Below are positions 8,531 to 16,576 of a stretch of DNA of 64,000 nucleotides, piece by piece. This DNA is from Lachnospiraceae bacterium NC2008 (GTDB taxonomy: Bacteria; Bacillota; Clostridia; Lachnospirales; Lachnospiraceae), in assembly GCA_000687675.1 (NCBI GenBank), contig JHWS01000007.1, positions 49,468 to 113,467 on the forward strand, given 5' to 3'. Every line of letters starts with the position of its first letter. Within the stretch, counting starts at the first letter, position 1. The translations under genes and the position numbers were made by a program. The notes under the pieces are model-generated. The model was not told the origin of the DNA. It saw nothing but the letters and a program-made list of their open reading frames with translations, and searched no databases.

Positions 8531-9637
8531 ATGATGAAAGTAATTAGTACAGGAATAGAATATGATATTTATCCAGATAACATGAAGAGCTATGACAGCT
8601 TACCAGCAGGATACTATAACGTTAAATTCTCACAAAGATCAGGTTTTTGGCTTGAAAAATACCCAGAACTTGTAATATCCGATACCAAGATTTATGGTAT
8701 TCACATCAGTAAGGTAAACAAAGTTCTTACTTCCTTTGATGCCTTTGAAAGAAATCTTGGTGTAATCTTAAGCGGAGACAAGGGCATAGGAAAATCACTG
8801 TTTGCAAGGCTTCTTGGAAAAAGCGCAGTTAAGAAGGGTATGCCAGTTATAATAGTAGACAGATTCTATGAGGGCATAGGAACATTTATAGACAAGATTG
8901 ATCAGGAAGTTATGGTTCTGTTTGATGAATTCGATAAAACATTCTCCAGAGAGGAAAATGACTTCGACCCACAAGCGTCCCTTCTATCATTATTCGATGG
9001 TGTTTCACCTGGAAAGAAGCTTTTCGTAGTAACTTGTAATTATCTGAAGAATCTGAATGGCTTTATGGTCAATCGTCCAGGAAGATTTCATTATCATTTT
9101 AGATTTGATTATCCTAGTGCAAATGATATCAAGGAATATCTATCAGATAAGCTGAGAAAAGAATATTATGGTGAAATCGAAAAAGTAATAGGGTTTTCGA
9201 ACCGTGTAGGCTTAAATTACGATTCTCTAAGAGCCATAGCCTTTGAACTTAACCAGGGACTGACATTTTCTGAAGCAATAAAAGATGTGAATATCGTAAA
9301 TATTGAGGAAGAAATATACAAGGTTCAGGCTATATTCAAAGATGGAACGGTATTAACTAACAAAAGAGTCTATATGGATACTTTTAGTGATGAGGAGAAA
9401 GAGGTAACTCTTCGTGATAGCCGTGGCAGTTATGCCGGAGAAATCACTTTTGTACCAAGTAACCTTGATTATGATACTAGTACAGCATGCCTTGGCATAA
9501 ATGCAAGCGAAGTAAGTCTTGATTATTGTAACTATGAAGATGACGATAAGGAAAAACTTGCCAAGTTGGTCAAAAAAGAACTTTCAAAGGTGGTAATCCG
9601 TCGTGTATATGATAAAAACTTGCACTATGCCGTGTAG
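8531..9637 (+). CDS. AAA-family ATPase controlled by the XRE repressor
   Basis: 368 residues. Walker A is GDKGIGKS (residues 82-89) and Walker B is VMVLFDEFDK (about 128-137). A sensor-1-like VVTCNYL and an arginine-finger-like NRPGRFHYHF follow. The N-terminal 80 residues and the last 80 (acidic, mixed alpha/beta) match no family I can name. It resembles phage- or plasmid-borne AAA proteins. An ATGATG start lies after GAAGGAG. The gene is single, between its own promoter/operator and a terminator at 9672, so with the XRE gene it forms a two-gene module. Confidence 0.7.
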   Translation: MMKVISTGIEYDIYPDNMKSYDSLPAGYYNVKFSQRSGFWLEKYPELVISDTKIYGIHISKVNKVLTSFDAFERNLGVILSGDKGIGKSLFARLLGKSAVKKGMPVIIVDRFYEGIGTFIDKIDQEVMVLFDEFDKTFSREENDFDPQASLLSLFDGVSPGKKLFVVTCNYLKNLNGFMVNRPGRFHYHFRFDYPSANDIKEYLSDKLRKEYYGEIEKVIGFSNRVGLNYDSLRAIAFELNQGLTFSEAIKDVNIVNIEEEIYKVQAIFKDGTVLTNKRVYMDTFSDEEKEVTLRDSRGSYAGEITFVPSNLDYDTSTACLGINASEVSLDYCNYEDDDKEKLAKLVKKELSKVVIRRVYDKNLHYAV

Positions 9638-9671
9638 ACCATACACCCGTGGGCAAATGCTCGATTAACCT

Positions 9672-9706
9672 AAAACTCACTGGATTAAACTTCAGTGAGT
9701 TTTTCT
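9672..9706 (+). terminator. Intrinsic terminator after AAA ATPase
   Basis: An 11-bp stem, AAAACTCACTG (9672-9682) with CAGTGAGTTTT (9693-9703), has a 10-base loop and a T run at the end. Confidence 0.85.
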
Positions 9707-9715
9707 AATATATAT

Positions 9716-9780
9716 ATTATAGTAAAATGTATTATAGTAAAACTTATTATAGTAAAACGTATTGTATAATAGTTATACGT
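9716..9780 (+). promoter_or_regulatory. Tandem 15-bp repeats plus promoter/operator element, copy 1
   Basis: Three tandem 15-base units of the form ATTATAGTAAAAYKT cover 9716-9760. They run into a promoter-like region with TATAAT at 9765-9770. That -10 box lies between the inverted arms ACGTAT (9757-9762) and ATACGT (9775-9780). Bases 9748-9780 recur almost exactly at 10304-10336 before the next gene. Confidence 0.65.
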
Positions 9781-9842
9781 ATAATCGTTTACAATAATAT
9801 GGGGAATAAAGAAGAGTATGACAAATGCTAAGGGGGTATATT

Positions 9843-10298
9843 ATGCACAGACTATACGAAAACGAAGACATAGTTATTTTTTGGAATTCTGATCGCTGCT
9901 TTCATGCAAAGAGGTGCGTAACTGGAAGCCCTAAGACATTTGACATAAATAGGAAGCCTTGGATTCAGCTGGGCCATGCCGATAATAAAGAAGTCTGGCA
10001 GGCTATATCACAGTGTCCATCCGGAGCCCTTTCCTGCCTCTATAGACATGGCATCGACATAACTATAGATTTGGAAGGCCAGAAAAGCCTGGCCCTAGAC
10101 GGAGACAAGGTAATAGGCGAATGCGACTATGATATCTCAGATGGCGTATGGAACATCTACCACACCGAAGTATCTCCAGACTATAAGGGTAAAGGCATCG
10201 CCAAAAGATTGGTATATAAGGTCATCGAAGCCTCTGAACGCCAAAAAGTCAAGCTAGAGGCTAGCTGTTCATATGCTAAAAAAGTGATAGAAGAGTAA
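9843..10298 (+). CDS. YjdI-YjdJ-like fusion: 4Fe-4S mono-cluster domain plus GNAT
   Basis: 151 residues. Residues 1-70 match the divergent mono-cluster ferredoxin domain (Fer4_19, as in E. coli YjdI), with Cys in DRCFHAKRCV and in ISQCPSGALSC. Residues 75-151 are a small GNAT acetyltransferase of the YjdJ type, with the CoA-binding loop YKGKGIAKRL and a final Cys-containing ASCSYAKKVI. The two are separate neighbouring genes in E. coli. The ATG at 9843 follows AAGGGGG; an ATG at 9825 lacks such a site. The 3' part has a degenerate second copy at 16398-16523. Confidence 0.8.
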   Translation: MHRLYENEDIVIFWNSDRCFHAKRCVTGSPKTFDINRKPWIQLGHADNKEVWQAISQCPSGALSCLYRHGIDITIDLEGQKSLALDGDKVIGECDYDISDGVWNIYHTEVSPDYKGKGIAKRLVYKVIEASERQKVKLEASCSYAKKVIEE

Positions 10299-10303
10299 CT
10301 ATA

Positions 10304-10336
10304 TATAGTAAAACGTATAGTATAATAGTTATACGT
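10304..10336 (+). promoter_or_regulatory. Promoter/operator element, copy 2
   Basis: 33 bases match 9748-9780 with a single difference. TATAAT is at 10321-10326 between inverted ACGTAT (10313-10318) and ATACGT (10331-10336). It lies between two acetyltransferase-containing genes and would drive the gene at 10354. Only one 15-base unit is kept. Confidence 0.65.
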
Positions 10337-10353
10337 CAAATGTTTCCAGCAAA

Positions 10354-11892
10354 ATGGAGATTAAAGAAGATATGAAGAATAACATCATCTACAAAAATAT
10401 ACCTACCCTTGAACTAACAAAAGAACAATTAGAACAGTGCTCAAAGTTGTTTAGCGAAAACTATGGCAAATACTCAGAAAAATCTGTTATACGACCAGGT
10501 GAACGAGTAAAAATGGGCGTGTCCTATTATCAAAAAAACTATGTTAAAGATAATTTTTCTGTAGCATTGGCAATTGATAAGGAAGAAATCATAGGTCAGG
10601 CATTTTATATTCGTAAGAACTATGAAAAGGTTGGAACTATGACATGGATAGTCCAGCTTGTTGTCAATAAAACTTACCGAAAAATGGGTATTGCCAGTAA
10701 ACTACTTAGATCAATATGGGGATTTTCTGATGATTTTGCTTGGGGACTTGCTACAGCTAACCCTTGTACAGTAAAAACACTTGAAAGTGCTACTATGCGT
10801 AAGTGTAAGCCTGCCATAATTGAAAAACATCTGAAAGATATAAGCCTCATTGGCAAGGATATAGGTTTTGTAAAAGATGGCGCCTTAGAGGTAGACAAAC
10901 ACTCATCTCAGGTCAACTCTCATTTTGATGTAGATAATAGCAGTTTTGAAGGAAAGGAAGAGTATGAGAACAGGCTAGGAAAATTAAGGCCTGGACGAGA
11001 GTGGCTTGCTTTTACCTTTAGAGAGCAAGGTATATATAAGAGCATATACAAGAGCAAATTCAACCGAATAATAAAATTCTCTGAAGAACAACTTAGAGAT
11101 GCATACAGCAGAATGTCTATGAAGAATCAGAAATGGGCATCAGGACAGAAAAATGAAATAGATTATATTCTAAGTAAAATTAACAATTCTAGCAAAAATT
11201 TGAAAATAATTGATTTTGGATGCGGTGTTGGAAGACACAGTCTAGAGCTCGCCCAAAAAGGATTTAATGTATACGGAATAGATTATTCAGAAGACCATAT
11301 AGCAAGTGCTGAGAAAAATGCCAGCGATAAGAAAATTACTAATACCAAGTTTGTTTGCGGAGATATCAGAAAGTTTAAAGGCAAATCAAAATATGACTTG
11401 GCACTCTGCCTTTATGATGTTATCGGCTCATATCCAGATAAAAGAAATAATGAAAGAATTCTTCAGATAATATACAATTCGTTAGAAATAGGTGGATTTT
11501 TGGCTCTGTCTGTTATGAATTACGAATTAACAGATAAAATAGTTCCAAATAAGCAAAAGGGTAAAGTAAAAGAAAATCCTGATTTATTACTAAAACTTAA
11601 GCCAGCTACTATTATGCAGACAACTGGAGATATCTTTGATCCAAAATATATAGTAATTGATAAAGATGAGCACCTGATATACAGAAAAGAGCAATTTTCA
11701 AATGACGGTAAATTGTCAGCAGAATATGTAATTCGTGATAAACGATATACTATGAAGGAAATCGTAGAAATGCTGCAAAAGAAAGGCTTTAAAATTGTTG
11801 ATAAACGTTATGTAAGGGCTGGACACTTTGATGAGGCCTTAGAACCATCAGATGCACATGCAAAAGAAATCCTCATTATTGCGAAAAAATAA
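10354..11892 (+). CDS. GNAT-SAM methyltransferase fusion protein
   Basis: 512 residues. An N-terminal GNAT domain (about 15-165) has the CoA loop YRKMGIASKLL and core strand VQLVVNKT. A linker follows (165-260), then a class I SAM-dependent methyltransferase (about 285-400) with motif I IIDFGCGVGRHS and the following acidic strand VYGIDYSEDH. The last 110 residues are typical of small-molecule methyltransferases (YVIRDKRYTMKEIVEMLQKK). The substrate is unknown. The start is ambiguous between ATG 10354 and ATG 10372; the latter has GGAG 12 bases upstream. It is probably co-regulated with the upstream YjdI/J-like gene. Confidence 0.7.
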   Translation: MEIKEDMKNNIIYKNIPTLELTKEQLEQCSKLFSENYGKYSEKSVIRPGERVKMGVSYYQKNYVKDNFSVALAIDKEEIIGQAFYIRKNYEKVGTMTWIVQLVVNKTYRKMGIASKLLRSIWGFSDDFAWGLATANPCTVKTLESATMRKCKPAIIEKHLKDISLIGKDIGFVKDGALEVDKHSSQVNSHFDVDNSSFEGKEEYENRLGKLRPGREWLAFTFREQGIYKSIYKSKFNRIIKFSEEQLRDAYSRMSMKNQKWASGQKNEIDYILSKINNSSKNLKIIDFGCGVGRHSLELAQKGFNVYGIDYSEDHIASAEKNASDKKITNTKFVCGDIRKFKGKSKYDLALCLYDVIGSYPDKRNNERILQIIYNSLEIGGFLALSVMNYELTDKIVPNKQKGKVKENPDLLLKLKPATIMQTTGDIFDPKYIVIDKDEHLIYRKEQFSNDGKLSAEYVIRDKRYTMKEIVEMLQKKGFKIVDKRYVRAGHFDEALEPSDAHAKEILIIAKK

Positions 11893-12012
11893 TGAAGATT
11901 TCCAAGAGTGTTCGCCTGGGTCTTTAAGGTGAGAGGGAAATAGTGTATAAAATGATGCTATAATTAATTTGTAAGGAATCTTTTGTGATTTAGGACTTTG
12001 GATATATATATT

Positions 12013-12294
12013 ATGGATAAAAAAGAAAAAACAACAAAAAATAATAAGTCTAATTCAGTATTGGTTGTTAAATCCAAAAAAGGGCTAAATATTAGTGTTG
12101 TTAACCAAAACTCCCGACTAAAGAATCATTATATTAGTGAACAAGACAAAGAGATGGATAGACTTGCACAGGAAGCAGTAAATGCTGCAATAAAAAAGGC
12201 TAGGGTATGTGGTAAACCTGTAGCACGATTTGATTTTTCAAAAGGGAAGGCATATTTAGAGTATTCCGATGGACAAAACAAATATATCAACTAA
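12013..12294 (+). CDS. Small protein, probable antitoxin of a broken zeta-like toxin
   Basis: 93 residues from the ATG at 12013; a TTG at 11998 would add five residues. The N-terminus is Lys/Asn-rich and the core helical (DRLAQEAVNAAIKKARVCGK), ending in a short strand region. Its last codons overlap the start of the zeta-toxin relic at 12269, the arrangement expected for an antitoxin translated with its toxin. A TATAAT is at 11959-11964. I do not recognise the family; the role is inferred from context. Confidence 0.5.
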   Translation: MDKKEKTTKNNKSNSVLVVKSKKGLNISVVNQNSRLKNHYISEQDKEMDRLAQEAVNAAIKKARVCGKPVARFDFSKGKAYLEYSDGQNKYIN

Positions 12295-12510
12295 AAAACC
12301 TATGGTACTTGTTTTTGCAGGACCAAATGGCTCTGGAAAAACAACAATCTCAAGAATATTTCTAAACTTATTGAAATATGTGATATTATGCATGTTTATG
12401 ATAATAGTGGAGATAAAGTAAAAAGGATAATAAGAAAGCATAAAGATGATATTTCTATTTTTCCTAATGAAATATGGGATGAAAAGAAAATTCTAGACCT
12501 AATAGATTAA
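12269..12510 (+). pseudogene. Zeta-toxin-like kinase, internally deleted and frameshifted
   Basis: From ATG 12269 the frame encodes a zeta/AAA_33-type P-loop: PMVLVFAGPNGSGKTTISRI, with Walker A GPNGSGKT. It then reads into a short nonsense tail ending at 12421. A second frame to 12510 encodes a plausible zeta C-terminus (EICDIMHVYDNSGDKVKRII, ending ILDLID). Most of the roughly 130 residues expected between them is missing. I read this as a large internal deletion that also broke the frame. It overlaps the small upstream gene and ends before a terminator. Confidence 0.75.
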
Positions 12511-12529
12511 CATTTTAATATTCAGCTGA

Positions 12530-12567
12530 GGGCCGGTTGGAGAGATCTGACCGGTTCTTTTTTTTCG
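12530..12567 (+). terminator. Intrinsic terminator after zeta relic
   Basis: The GGGCCGGTT / GACCGGTTC stem includes G-T pairs, with a core of CCGGT (12533-12537) and ACCGG (12550-12554), and is followed by eight T. Confidence 0.7.
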
Positions 12568-12658
12568 TTGAAAAGTAGCCTGTACCTTTACAAATGGTTT
12601 TAAATATCCAGATATAGCTTCTTTTTCTGAGGTTAGAATTATTTTATATGTAAAATTA

Positions 12659-12688
12659 TTGCATAAAAAATAAAACGGATGATATAAT
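12659..12688 (+). promoter_or_regulatory. Promoter of the AbiL/RloAB-like pair
   Basis: TTGCAT (12659-12664) lies 18 bases before TATAAT (12683-12688). A second TATAAT is at 12694-12699. GGAGG at 12711-12715 precedes the ATG at 12724. Confidence 0.6.
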
Positions 12689-12723
12689 TACTATATAATA
12701 TAAATACACTGGAGGAAAAATCC

Positions 12724-13977
12724 ATGATTATAGAGGTAAGAGCAAAAAATTGTTACGCATTTGATGAAGAAGTTGCGCTGTCTTTAAAGGCTGATATGCG
12801 TAATAAAAAATTTTCATCAAATGTACATAGAGAAAACAATTTTAATGTACTAAAAACCGTAGGTATATATGGTCCAAATAATGCAGGAAAAACCTGTCTT
12901 TTAAGATGCATAAAAGCTATTAGGAACATTATTATTAACTCAGAAAATAACCTTATGTCGAATTATTTTTCTAAGAAAGAGGTTTGTGAACTAGGAATTA
13001 CCTTTCTATTTGAAGGAAGAAAATTTTCTTATGATTTTATGTATGATTCTGCAAAGAAGGAATATATCTATGAGTCTTTTGTGGAAATATTTAAGGACCA
13101 GTATAACAACGAAAAAGAGCAGTGCTGGCTCAAAAGAGACACAATAAATGAAACATATGAGTGCATAGATGAAGATTTACAAAATATGATGCCAGTTGTG
13201 GCTAAGAATAATATATTAATTCATCTAATTGATACAACAAAGTTTACCCATATAAATGAAATGAGGAGAATTCTTACAAGTTTTGCATACAAAATCGACT
13301 TTATCAATATGAATAATATCCCTATGGAGCATACTATAGAGCTAATGAAAAACAAGAATAAACTTCAGGATAAGGTGGTTGACTTTATAAAGAATGCTGA
13401 CTTGTATATGGACAATTTCGAATATGTTGAGATGGGAAGCATATTGAATGAAGTTGATGGAAAACCTGATGAGAAAGTATTAGATATTCCTGACCAAATT
13501 ATGGATAAAATTCGTCTGGTTTCAACTTACCGAGGGGTTCCGGTTCCAAGTATGTTATTTGATTCAACAGGAACAAAAAAGATTGCTGCTATGGCAAGTT
13601 ATGTTATAGAAGCATTGGAGCAAGGAAGAATCCTTGTAGTTGATGAGCTTGATAGTAGCATACATTTTAAGCTTACTAGAGCTATTGTTGCTATGTTTAA
13701 TAATGAATTAAACACAGATGCTCAGATGATTTTTACAGTTCATGATTTGAATCTAATGGATTGTAAGAGGCTATTTAGAAAAGAGCAGATTTGGTTTGTT
13801 AATAAAGACGAAGAGGGTACATATGTGTATTCACTATCAGATTTTACAGCGGAAGATGGCGTCAGAGACACTTCTGATATCATTGAAAAATACCGAAAAG
13901 GTGCATTTGCCGCACTTCCTGATCCAGAACTAATATATTCGTTATTAAGTATCAAGGGAAACGTTGAGGAGCAGTAG
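12724..13977 (+). CDS. AAA ATPase of RloA/AbiLi type
   Basis: 417 residues of the OLD/ABC-like AAA_15/AAA_21 group. Walker A is GPNNAGKT (residues 50-57). The insert is long and helical, and Walker B is ILVVDELDSSIH (about 303-314) followed by the FTVHDLNLMD region (H-loop). DELDSSIH closely fits the RloA/AbiLi signature. Such proteins pair with an RloB/AbiLii TOPRIM protein in abortive infection, and the next gene is one, starting 3 bases after this stop. A promoter at 12659 serves the pair. Confidence 0.8.
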   Translation: MIIEVRAKNCYAFDEEVALSLKADMRNKKFSSNVHRENNFNVLKTVGIYGPNNAGKTCLLRCIKAIRNIIINSENNLMSNYFSKKEVCELGITFLFEGRKFSYDFMYDSAKKEYIYESFVEIFKDQYNNEKEQCWLKRDTINETYECIDEDLQNMMPVVAKNNILIHLIDTTKFTHINEMRRILTSFAYKIDFINMNNIPMEHTIELMKNKNKLQDKVVDFIKNADLYMDNFEYVEMGSILNEVDGKPDEKVLDIPDQIMDKIRLVSTYRGVPVPSMLFDSTGTKKIAAMASYVIEALEQGRILVVDELDSSIHFKLTRAIVAMFNNELNTDAQMIFTVHDLNLMDCKRLFRKEQIWFVNKDEEGTYVYSLSDFTAEDGVRDTSDIIEKYRKGAFAALPDPELIYSLLSIKGNVEEQ

Positions 13978-13980
13978 AGT

Positions 13981-14607
13981 ATGGAAAATAGGCTCCCTAA
14001 CATATCTAATAAACATAAAATATGCGTCATATGTGAAGGAAATGAAGAATATCAGTATCTAGAGAGACTTAAACGTCTTAATGTGTGGAACGATATATAT
14101 GATATTACTTTGGAAAATGCTGGCGGAAACGGAAATATCCCAGCTCGTTACCAGGATAAGTATCAGAATGGATCATATGAGATGATATTTATCTTTTGTG
14201 ATACTGAGAAGAAGCCATATGAACAGTATGAGGATATTAAACGTAAGATTAACGAGTTTCATGGCGTAAACTGTGCTGCAGAAGAGGTAATTATATTTGC
14301 CAACCCTTGCACTTTGCAAATTGTAGCTAAACACTGGACAGATGAAACTATCAAGTCACCTGCAAAACCTGTTAATGCCCCATTAATTGAGAAATATACC
14401 GGTGTCAAGAATTATAAGGCTAGGGAAGACCAGATTTACCAGATTATGGAAAAGTTGGACGCTAATAATTACGAAATAATGAAGGAGAGAGTAAAAATTC
14501 TAGATTCCGAAGATTGCCAGCTTGGAAGTAGTAATTTTGCCAGTGTTTTAGACCTGTTAGAAAGTGAAGATTGCAGGTGGATAGAAGAGAAGAATGACAG
14601 GTTGTAG
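13981..14607 (+). CDS. RloB/AbiLii-like TOPRIM-fold protein
   Basis: 208 residues. The N-terminal KICVICEGNEEYQYLE fits the TOPRIM glutamate strand, MIFIFCDTEKK the second acidic strand, and IIFANPCTLQIVAKHW the position of the NPC-type motif of RloB proteins. The partner of the ATPase above. By analogy the ATPase would sense infection and the TOPRIM protein would be a nucleic-acid-directed effector (inference). Its 3' end exists again as a relic at 16262-16397, where a TAC codon has become TAA. The start at 13981 is the first ATG after the ATPase stop. Confidence 0.7.
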   Translation: MENRLPNISNKHKICVICEGNEEYQYLERLKRLNVWNDIYDITLENAGGNGNIPARYQDKYQNGSYEMIFIFCDTEKKPYEQYEDIKRKINEFHGVNCAAEEVIIFANPCTLQIVAKHWTDETIKSPAKPVNAPLIEKYTGVKNYKAREDQIYQIMEKLDANNYEIMKERVKILDSEDCQLGSSNFASVLDLLESEDCRWIEEKNDRL

Positions 14608-14653
14608 TAAAAAACTATATATTTTAAGTAAAGTGTATTTTTTGTGAAATTCC

Positions 14654-14700
14654 AGTTAATGAAACAATCTAATAAGAAACACAAAAACGTTTCGTTAACT
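14654..14700. other. Inverted repeat after the RloAB-like pair
   Basis: AGTTAATGAAAC (14654-14665) pairs with GTTTCGTTAACT (14689-14700), 11 of 12 positions plus one G-T, across a 23-base loop. No T run follows, so it may be an operator or a weak hairpin rather than a terminator. Confidence 0.4.
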
Positions 14701-14754
14701 CTACGATTAAGATAAAAATGTCGGTATAAATAAAAAACTCAATAGAAAAGATAT

Positions 14755-15045
14755 ATGGAAAATACAAAAATCAACGATAAAACTGCATATTTATATAGTG
14801 ACGGTAGGTATACAAAGTTTAAGTATGGAGACTGTATACTTACCATTATTGCCGCATATTCCCTTGAAAGATATATAAAAGTACTAAAGTGGGATGCAGG
14901 ATATATGGAGGTTTTAACAAAGTACTCACATAATTCTGAACCTGAAGAAGAATATATTGATTTAGTTCCAACATTAAAGAATCTTTGTATAGAGCCAGAT
15001 ACGTTTATTAAAGATATAGATAGGGTAGAGGTTCGTTATGAATAA
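14755..15045 (+). CDS. Hypothetical small protein
   Basis: 96 residues, soluble and acidic, with alternating strand-like segments (TAYLYSDGRYTKFKYGDCIL, YIKVLKWDAGYMEVL) and a C-terminal IDRVEVRYE. I do not recognise the family. The ribosome site is weak. It overlaps the next small gene by 8 bases, so the two form a coupled pair within the defence/TA island; a toxin-antitoxin or small defence role is possible but unproven. Confidence 0.5.
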   Translation: MENTKINDKTAYLYSDGRYTKFKYGDCILTIIAAYSLERYIKVLKWDAGYMEVLTKYSHNSEPEEEYIDLVPTLKNLCIEPDTFIKDIDRVEVRYE

Positions 15046-15235
15046 TTCTGAATTACAGAAAATGATCGATTCTTTGGATTTCTCAGAAGTTGAAGCTAAG
15101 TATTCTCGTGAAAAGTCGTGGTTCTGGTGTCATAAAGCTTTCATAGATAATAAAGACAAAAATGATGAAGAAACCATAGACATGCTGGCCTTACATTTAA
15201 GCCAATATAAGTGGCAGTTGACATATCTGCTATAA
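15038..15235 (+). CDS. Hypothetical small protein, coupled to upstream gene
   Basis: 65 residues, mostly helical, with aromatic-rich SREKSWFWCHKAFIDN and a C-terminal HLSQYKWQLTYLL. It begins inside the upstream gene's last codons. No family recognised. It is followed by 128 bases of AT-rich DNA before the next small gene. Confidence 0.45.
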   Translation: MNNSELQKMIDSLDFSEVEAKYSREKSWFWCHKAFIDNKDKNDEETIDMLALHLSQYKWQLTYLL

Positions 15236-15363
15236 TTTAATTAACAATATTTTGTGCAAAAGCTGTTAGTAAAATGGATATCATGTAAATTAATTTCTAG
15301 TAAAATTATGAGTGTTTTGTCTCAATTGTGTTAATTGTTGATACAAAAAAGAGGTGTTAAGGT

Positions 15364-15564
15364 ATGGCAAATGTAATGACAAAATCTAATGTTAACTATT
15401 CAAGTGTTACGAATTTGAAAAGCCATTCAGATTTAGATAAGTATATTAAGCAGTTATATGATGGTAAACCAAAAAGAAAGCAAGAAGCAAAAGCTGCGTT
15501 GATTCGATCTGGAGTGTTAAATAAAAAGGGTGAACAAAAAGATGTAATTGTATCGTGGGAGTAA
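15364..15564 (+). CDS. Small protein, probable antitoxin of ART/DUF3990-like toxin relic
   Basis: 66 residues, basic and helical (DKYIKQLYDGKPKRKQEAKA, then LIRSGVLNKKGEQKD). GAGGTGTTAAGG lies ahead of the ATG. Its stop touches the start region of the broken toxin gene. Small proteins ending in a GxLxxxG-like KxGxLK segment often precede such toxins; I infer an antitoxin role from position only. Confidence 0.5.
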   Translation: MANVMTKSNVNYSSVTNLKSHSDLDKYIKQLYDGKPKRKQEAKAALIRSGVLNKKGEQKDVIVSWE

Positions 15565-15570
15565 ATGAGA

Positions 15571-16165
15571 ATGTATGAAAAACTTCCTAATCTTGTAATA
15601 GGGTTTCATGGTTGTAGTAAAAAAAACATACGAGAATGTAATTTTCAAAAACCAACAGTTGAAGGCAAGCGAGAATTCATATGATTGGTTAGGTCATGGC
15701 ATTTACTTTTGGGAACAAAATCTTCAAAGAGCTAGTGAATGGGCAAAACGTAGATATGGTAAAGATGCTGCGGTTATTGGAGCAGTAATAGATCTAGGTA
15801 ATTGCCTCAATTTAACGGATAGTGCTAGTAGCAATTTTTTGAAGGGTGGATATTAACTACTAAAAGCAAGATGCGAATTGACAGGAGCTCCATTACCGGA
15901 AAACAAAAAGTCGACGAAGACAAAAGATATTCTTTTACGTGACTTAGATTGTGCAGTAATTCTCCAAGTGCAAGATTTTTATGGAAATGAAGAGGGAAAA
16001 CCAGCTTTTGATTCAGTACGTGGAGTATTTATTGAGGGAAATGCGCCTTATCCTGGTTCTGCATTCAAAGAAAAGACTCATGTTCAACTATGTGTATGTA
16101 ATCCGAATTGTATAAAAGGGTATTTTGCACCAAGAACAGCAGATAAAAAGTTTGCTATGCCATAA
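15571..16165 (+). pseudogene. ART/DUF3990-like toxin, disrupted by frameshift and stop
   Basis: The intact reading would run from ATG 15571 (GGGAG 9 bases upstream) through VIGFHGCSKK, then KTYENVIFKNQQLKASENSY, WLGHGIYFWEQNLQRASEWA and RDLDCAVILQVQDF. The H-G and G-x-G-I/L-Y-F pattern is typical of DUF3990/ADP-ribosyltransferase-like small toxins. Two lesions break it: an A8 tract near 15619-15626 (A7 would keep the frame) and an in-frame TAA at 15854-15856 after LKGGY. Both together make a functional gene unlikely. Confidence 0.75.
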
Positions 16166-16173
16166 TTGTCATC

Positions 16174-16204
16174 AAAAGGAGGTGGTTAACACCTCCTTTT
16201 TAAA
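16174..16204 (+). terminator. Intrinsic terminator after toxin relic
   Basis: A perfect 11-bp stem, AAAAGGAGGTG (16174-16184) with CACCTCCTTTT (16190-16200), has the 5-base loop GTTAA and a T-rich end. Confidence 0.9.
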
Positions 16205-16261
16205 TATTAAATGATAAAATTTTAAATTTCTCATTTGAAATGGAGAGAATAGATGAATCCA

Positions 16262-16397
16262 GAGAAGATCAGATTTGCAAAGTTATGGAAAAGTTGGACG
16301 TTAATAATTAAGAGATAATGAAGAAAAGAGAAAAAATGCTAGATTTCGAAGATTGCCAGCTTGGAAGTTGCAAGTTTGCAAGTATTTTAGACTTGTT
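16262..16397 (+). pseudogene. Relic of the 3' part of the RloB-like gene
   Basis: The sequence matches 14420-14556 of the intact RloB-like gene over about 135 bases, with scattered substitutions. For example, GAAGATTGCCAGCTTGGAAG is shared exactly. A TAC-to-TAA change gives a stop near 16309-16311. It lacks the TOPRIM half and joins directly to the GNAT relic. Confidence 0.8.
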
Positions 16398-16523
16398 TCC
16401 CCGGATTATAAGGGTAAAGGCATCGCTAAAAGACTTGTATATAAGATCATCGAAGCCTCTGAACGCCAAAAAGCAAAACTTGAGGCCAGCTGTTCCTATG
16501 CTAAGAAAGTAATTGAAGAATAG
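16398..16523 (+). pseudogene. Relic of the 3' part of the YjdJ-like GNAT gene
   Basis: The sequence matches 10173-10298 of the YjdI/J-like fusion, and the encoded residues SPDYKGKGIAKRLVYK are preserved. The Cys-rich and core GNAT parts are missing. It is out of frame with the adjoining RloB relic, so the junction is a deletion scar rather than a gene fusion. Confidence 0.85.
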
Positions 16524-16576
16524 ACCAATCCAAAGAAATATTCTATCTGCAAGAGCCAATTTCAAATTAATATTGG

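Noticed and set aside
12256..12441. Minus-strand frame over the zeta relic
   Set aside because: Antisense of a recognisable P-loop sequence.
13740..14030. Minus-strand frame across the RloA/RloB junction
   Set aside because: Opposite two supported genes; Ser-rich composition typical of an antisense shadow.
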